In this document: piece after piece, positions 6,753 to 9,376 of the stretch | Layout: each line of letters opens with the position of its first letter | Numbering within the stretch: the first letter of the stretch is position 1 | NCBI GenBank assembly: GCA_023131555.1 | Contig: JAGLZJ010000027.1 | Coordinates: forward strand, 1-9,376 | Source of the DNA: Candidatus Bathyarchaeota archaeon | GTDB taxonomy: Archaea > Thermoproteota > Bathyarchaeia > Bathyarchaeales > SOJC01 | Direction: 5' to 3' | Length of the DNA stretch: 9,376 bases | The notes under the pieces: generated by a model | What the model saw: the letters and a program-made list of their open reading frames with translations, nothing else | Told to the model about the DNA's origin: nothing | Databases searched by the model: none | Made by a program: the position numbers and the translations under genes

Positions 6753-6832
6753 TTCGATCAGTTCTAAATTATGGACGATGTTAAGTTTCCGAATTAGCTT
6801 GTATTTATTGCCGGCCAACTATGATGGCAGGG

Positions 6833-7180
6833 TCAAGGCTTGGCTACTTTTAGGTAGTATCCTTCTTCCTTTTTAGGTCCGAAACTACGAAGCCCATTCT
6901 TGCGCAGTTGCTGTCTCAATTTATGGGCAAAAGCATCTGTGATCTCTCCTCTTTTCTCCAAGAAACTGATTATTTCTTCCGCTTGGTGATTATTATCGCA
7001 TCGTCGAAGAAAGCCGATTACATCAGGATCATAATGAACCAAGCTTTTTCGACCGATCTTCTTCTCTGCAGCTTCAGTATCAATACGTACTGATTGAATC
7101 GAGACCTTCTGAGGGTTCAAGCTCATTTCCCTGGTTAGGTTGGGAAACGTTCTCTTGATTTTGTCCCCATTTGTCTCCAC
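6833..7180 (-). CDS. Conserved archaeal protein, DUF2095-like
   Basis: A soluble, basic 115-residue protein with no membrane segment or metal motif. It begins with a short FPNL block at 12-15. A YDPDVIGFLRRCD block at 50-62 follows, and then a helical EIISFLEKRGEI segment at about 69-80. The C-terminal end has GLRSFGPKK at 96-104 and two Tyr near the end. These blocks match my recollection of an uncharacterised archaeal family (DUF2095), a name I hold with moderate confidence. The FLRRCD...EEIISFLEKRGEI part looks like a small helical regulatory or adaptor fold, but no function is known. The start is GTG 7180; ATG 19 codons in would lose the FPNL block. The gene is divergent from the RAM-domain gene and has its own TATA-like box. 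It is followed on the same strand by the surface-protein gene after about 210 bases. Confidence 0.82.
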   Translation of the reverse strand: METNGDKIKRTFPNLTREMSLNPQKVSIQSVRIDTEAAEKKIGRKSLVHYDPDVIGFLRRCDNNHQAEEIISFLEKRGEITDAFAHKLRQQLRKNGLRSFGPKKEEGYYLKVAKP

Positions 7181-7239
7181 TTGCGATCCCGTCCTGCTCG
7201 GAACAACTCGTGCTCTTAGAATTCCTATGTAGAAACAAG

Positions 7240-7247
7240 TATTTAAT
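7240..7247 (-). promoter_or_regulatory. Candidate TATA box for the DUF2095-like gene
   Basis: The minus strand reads ATTAAATA. The predicted start site near 7217 gives a leader of about 37 bases before GTG 7180. It lies in the 179-base divergent intergenic region. Confidence 0.4.
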
Positions 7248-7290
7248 CGATATCCAGACCCCGTTTCGCGCGCACAGATCCTGAGAAGCT

Positions 7291-7305
7291 AATCAAAGTT
7301 TGATT
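7291..7305. promoter_or_regulatory. Perfect 15-base palindrome, candidate operator
   Basis: AATCAAA G TTTGATT is a 7+1+7 perfect inverted repeat. It sits 12 bases upstream of the candidate TATA box of the RAM-domain gene and about 44 bases from the opposing TATA box. This is a natural site for a dimeric regulator acting on one or both promoters. Confidence 0.5.
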
Positions 7306-7317
7306 TACGTAGCAAAC

Positions 7318-7327
7318 TATTTTAATT
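7318..7327 (+). promoter_or_regulatory. Candidate TATA box for the RAM-domain gene
   Basis: The stretch reads TATTTTAATT. Standard archaeal spacing puts the start site near 7348, giving a leader of about 12 bases that just includes the GAGGA ribosome site. Confidence 0.4.
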
Positions 7328-7348
7328 CAGTATCTCAAACATACTCGC

Positions 7349-7353
7349 GAGGA
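7349..7353 (+). promoter_or_regulatory. Shine-Dalgarno site fixing a TTG start
   Basis: GAGGA lies six bases before TTG 7360. It favours this start over TTG 7300, which would add 20 residues unlike the family and would overlap the palindrome. Confidence 0.6.
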
Positions 7354-7359
7354 ATCATA

Positions 7360-7608
7360 TTGCCAGTAGCCTTTGTACTGATAAACACTGAGATCGGATC
7401 AGAGAGCGCGGTCTTGAAAACTCTGAAAGGCGTTGAAGGCGTACTCGAAGCACATGCAGTGTATGGGGTATATGATGTTGTAGCAAAAATAACTGCTGAC
7501 ACAATGGACAAACTGAAAGAAGTCGTCACATGGCGTGTTCGACGATTAGACAAGGTGCGCTCGACTCTCACAATGATCGTTGTTGAAGAGCAACCAGAAG
7601 CCTCCTGA
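7360..7608 (+). CDS. Stand-alone Lrp/AsnC ligand-binding (RAM) domain protein
   Basis: An 82-residue protein made only of the αβ-sandwich RAM domain that normally follows the helix-turn-helix in Lrp/AsnC regulators. It shows the strand PVAFVLINTEIG, helix ESAVLKTLKGVEGV, strand AHAVYGVYDVVAKI, helix TMDKLKEVVTWRVRRL and the final strand RSTLTMIVV. The G-V-Y-D motif at 36-39 is the effector-site region of the family. No DNA-binding domain is present and none can be encoded upstream in frame. Such proteins usually form dimers or octamers, bind amino acids, and may tune full-length Lrp partners (family knowledge). TTG is the start. The gene is divergent from the DUF2095-like gene, and tiaS follows 106 bases downstream on the same strand. 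Family is confident; ligand unknown. Confidence 0.9.
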   Translation: MPVAFVLINTEIGSESAVLKTLKGVEGVLEAHAVYGVYDVVAKITADTMDKLKEVVTWRVRRLDKVRSTLTMIVVEEQPEAS

Positions 7609-7663
7609 TAACCTCAACAATCTCCTTTTTCTCCTGATCAATCAGTACGCGTGCAGATGTCTT

Positions 7664-7700
7664 TCCGAGTACCCAGAAAGACTGCTTGCAAGCACTCGGA
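7664..7700 (+). other. Possible RNA leader hairpin before tiaS
   Basis: Arms TCCGAGT (7664-7670) and ACTCGGA (7694-7700) are perfectly complementary around a 23-base loop. A perfect 12-base palindrome, TGCTTGCAAGCA (7683-7694), overlaps the second arm, so two mutually exclusive structures are possible. The AGGTAG ribosome site at 7702-7707 begins immediately after. This may be chance; no known riboswitch class is recognised. Confidence 0.3.
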
Positions 7701-7714
7701 TAGGTAGTCTACAA

Positions 7715-9046
7715 ATGATCCTACACATCGGCTTTGATGACACGGATTCTCGTGTAGGAGGTTGCACTACTTACATCGCTGCCTTGCTTGTAGAGAAACT
7801 ACTTAGTGTTGGTGTCGAGTTCTCAGAATACCCCAATTTGATTCGACTGAATCCAAACGTGCCCTGGAAGACGAGGGGAAACGGTGCCCTCTGCTTGAGA
7901 ATAAAATGCGACCAGAATCTGCAAGAGTCAGTCTTCGACAAAGTCCGAAACACAATTAGGGAAAACATGAACCTTGAGCACGAAGGCACAGATCCTGGAA
8001 TTGTGTTCTTCGAAGGAGCAAAGATCCCTCGAGAAATCCAGTTCTTCTCTAATAAGACAATCCAAACCATGGTAAATCTGTCTGAAGCTCGCGGACTTTT
8101 AAGAAAACACAACGCCTCTGCCATAGAATACGGAAGCGGTCTCGGGATAATCGGCGCCTTGGCTGCAATAGGTGAAACCCTAGATGGCGATCATACATAT
8201 GAACTGCTGACTTACCGAAAAGCCCGGAACAGGGGCACCAAGCGGATGCTGAACCCTGAATCAGTTAAACAGATGAACAAGGAGACCACACCACAGACCT
8301 TTGGAAACATTGATCCTGAAACCGGTCGAGTCTTAATCACCCCTAGAGGTGGCGACCCAGTTCTCTATGGAATACGAGGCGAAACAGCGGAGGCTGTAGC
8401 CAAAGCTCATCACATGATTGAGACCTCCGAGGAAATTGAGAGGTGGGTTATCTTCAGGACTAACCAAGGCACAGATGCTCACTTGAGCAGGCTTGTCCCC
8501 ATCGCAGACGCAGAACCATACGACGCAGTAGTCATCCAAGGAACCATATCCTCTCCACCTCGGCTTGTGCCGAAGAGACATCGATTTTTCTCCATTAGTG
8601 ACGGAACAGGCGAGATCGATTGCGCCGCATATGAACCAACTGGAGTTCTCCGAAAAGTAGCCCGCGATCTCAAGATAGGTGACGCTGTGAAGGCATATGG
8701 CGGAGTTAGACCCCAATCAGACCTCCATCCATTAACTGTAAACCTTGAGAAGTTGGAGATTATCACATTGACATCAAAATTCACAGAGCAAAACCCTGAA
8801 TGCCCCATCTGTAAACGCAAGAGAATGAAATCCAGAGGATCCGGTCAAGGTTTCAAATGTGTCAAATGCGGCTTCCAGTCTCCAAAAGCAAGAAAGAGAT
8901 TGGTGGAAGAGAAAAGGAGCCTGGTTGAAGGATTATACATCACGTCAACCAGATCCAGAAGACACTTAACTAAACCCCTAAGCCGATATGGAAGAGAGAA
9001 AACCAAGAGACCCAGCAAGATGATATCCTGTTGGCATAACCCTTGA
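7715..9046 (+). CDS. tiaS: tRNA(Ile2) 2-agmatinylcytidine synthetase TiaS
   Basis: It uses ATP and agmatine to convert C34 of the CAU-anticodon tRNA(Ile2) to agmatidine, so that the tRNA reads AUA as isoleucine. This is an essential archaeal function. The N-terminal catalytic domain starts HIGFDDTDS with acidic residues D8, D9 and D11. GGCTTY and the NPNVPWKTRGNGA block follow. A ferredoxin-like middle region comes next, then an OB fold from about 272 (VVIQGTISSPPR ... FSISDGTGEIDC ... GDAVKAYGGV). A zinc ribbon with C363, C366, C382 and C385 follows, then a basic tail of about 58 residues. At 443 residues the length is normal. ATG 7715 is chosen because the family begins right at the HIGFDDTD strand and AGGTAG lies 7 bases upstream. 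An ORF extension back to 7580 overlaps the previous gene and has no family support. Confidence 0.96.
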   Translation: MILHIGFDDTDSRVGGCTTYIAALLVEKLLSVGVEFSEYPNLIRLNPNVPWKTRGNGALCLRIKCDQNLQESVFDKVRNTIRENMNLEHEGTDPGIVFFEGAKIPREIQFFSNKTIQTMVNLSEARGLLRKHNASAIEYGSGLGIIGALAAIGETLDGDHTYELLTYRKARNRGTKRMLNPESVKQMNKETTPQTFGNIDPETGRVLITPRGGDPVLYGIRGETAEAVAKAHHMIETSEEIERWVIFRTNQGTDAHLSRLVPIADAEPYDAVVIQGTISSPPRLVPKRHRFFSISDGTGEIDCAAYEPTGVLRKVARDLKIGDAVKAYGGVRPQSDLHPLTVNLEKLEIITLTSKFTEQNPECPICKRKRMKSRGSGQGFKCVKCGFQSPKARKRLVEEKRSLVEGLYITSTRSRRHLTKPLSRYGREKTKRPSKMISCWHNP

Positions 9047-9072
9047 TTCTTACTCAAGCAAGCTGTCCAGCG

Positions 9073-9179
9073 TTGGGTAATCAGACATATTCTGCTGCAG
9101 GAAATATGCAGGCCCTGAAAATAACCCGTATATTACGAGTTGAGAACTTTCTGCTAGTTGTCTGCCGAGTTTGGGTAAT
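9073..9179 (+). repeat. Short direct repeat pair in the tiaS-LonB gap
   Basis: TTGGGTAAT occurs at 9073-9081 and again at 9171-9179, either side of the candidate TATA box of the downstream gene. Nine bases is short enough to be chance, but it could be a paired regulator site. Nothing else recognisable lies in the 163-base gap 9047-9209. Confidence 0.25.
9129..9135 (+). promoter_or_regulatory. Weak candidate TATA box for the LonB-like gene
   Basis: TATATTA lies 74 bases before ATG 9210. A start site near 9158 would leave a leader of about 50 bases, longer than for the other genes here, so support is weak. Confidence 0.27.
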
Positions 9180-9209
9180 AGTCCAAGTTTGTTCACGAGG
9201 GAAGACTGA

Positions 9210-9376
9210 ATGGGATATTTCGGTGAGGAAGAAGAAGTTATCAGAGGGAAAACGTGGAATTGGAGGAGCTTCAAATCTACGGAAGGTTATCCTGTCTCAG
9301 ACAATCTGCTTGACTGGGTTATAGGGCAGAGAAGAGCTCTCGACGAATGCAATCTTTGCCTGGAAGAATGGGTTCA
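9210..9376 (+). CDS. N-terminus of probable LonB-type AAA+ ATP-dependent protease, truncated by the window end
   Basis: The frame is open from ATG 9210 to the last base (55 full codons) and an in-frame TGA abuts the ATG, so the start is firm. GAGG at 9197-9200 gives a 9-base ribosome-site spacing. An acidic/aromatic lead (GYFGEEEEVIRGKTWNW) precedes a segment reading STEGYPVSDNLLDWVIGQ and then RRALDECNLCLEEWV. The V-I-G-Q-x-x-A box is the standard entry to the AAA+ module of archaeal membrane-bound Lon (LonB), where substrate unfolding feeds a Ser-Lys protease. The usual continuation toward Walker A is replaced by an LCLEEWV segment, which suggests an insertion before the P-loop. Walker motifs, membrane helices and protease domain lie beyond the window. 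Another VIGQ-bearing AAA+ ATPase remains possible. Confidence 0.6.
   Translation, partial: MGYFGEEEEVIRGKTWNWRSFKSTEGYPVSDNLLDWVIGQRRALDECNLCLEEWV

Noticed and set aside
6392..6784. 130-codon + strand ORF across the start of the surface-protein gene
   Set aside because: Its first half is antisense to a well-supported coding region (signal segment and ectodomain), and its translated sequence shows no recognisable fold or motif.
7300..7359. 20-residue extension of the RAM protein from TTG 7300
   Set aside because: It overlaps the palindrome and TATA candidate, lacks family support, and a well-spaced GAGGA precedes TTG 7360.
7580..7714. 45-residue N-terminal extension of TiaS
   Set aside because: It overlaps the RAM gene, has no family match, and would place the HIGFDDTDS catalytic strand, normally at the very N-terminus, far inside.
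8333..8820. Two minus-strand ORFs (127 and 113 codons) inside tiaS
   Set aside because: They are antisense to the conserved middle and OB-fold regions of TiaS and look like frame shadows.
9047..9209. Possible C/D-box guide RNA or tRNA in the gap
   Set aside because: CTGA-type D boxes occur, but no RUGAUGA C box, no cloverleaf arms and no T-loop GTTCRA pattern were found.
9043..9324. 93-codon + strand ORF over the tiaS-LonB gap
   Set aside because: It overlaps the LonB-like start in another frame, runs through promoter-like sequence, and has no recognisable motif.
1..9376. CRISPR array, insertion sequence, prophage or defence island
   Set aside because: No regularly spaced repeats, transposase, integrase or paired terminal repeats were seen; gene content is housekeeping and conserved archaeal.

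Overview
The window looks archaeal and probably belongs to the TACK group; a Bathyarchaeia-like genome is my best guess (inference). Four things point this way. It has a tRNA(Ile2) agmatinylcytidine synthetase (TiaS), an enzyme known only from archaea. Its cis-prenyltransferase carries the archaeal N-terminal lead-in. It encodes a very short stand-alone Lrp/AsnC ligand-binding (RAM) protein. Its candidate promoters are TATA-like, with short leaders and GTG/TTG starts. No rRNA, tRNA, CRISPR array, insertion sequence or other mobile element was seen. The region is compact, with no gene-free stretch longer than about 205 bases.

Left block, + strand, 1-4606: five tightly packed, partly overlapping genes that read as one operon. 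They are the end of a small multi-pass membrane protein, a purine nucleoside / methylthioadenosine phosphorylase, a cis-polyprenyl diphosphate synthase (lipid carrier for glycans), an asparagine-synthetase-like amidotransferase whose glutaminase domain lacks the catalytic cysteine, and a histone-deacetylase-family amidohydrolase with all zinc and catalytic residues.

Middle block, - strand, 7180-4608: a small conserved archaeal protein (DUF2095-like), a large single-span surface protein with a sequon-rich ectodomain and a cytosolic coiled-coil tail, and a 2[4Fe-4S] ferredoxin. The ferredoxin and deacetylase genes converge with one base between their stop codons. The surface protein resembles eukaryotic ribophorin I (OST1) in its architecture and in short sequence blocks. 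This is the most interesting lead, especially with a dolichol-type lipid carrier synthase nearby.

Right block, + strand, 7360-9376: a RAM-domain protein with a perfect 15-base palindrome just upstream of its candidate TATA box, then TiaS preceded by a possible leader hairpin, then the first 55 codons of a probable LonB-type AAA+ protease that runs off the window. The 179-base gap 7181-7359 is a divergent promoter region.

All family assignments come from reading motifs by eye. No database search was run.
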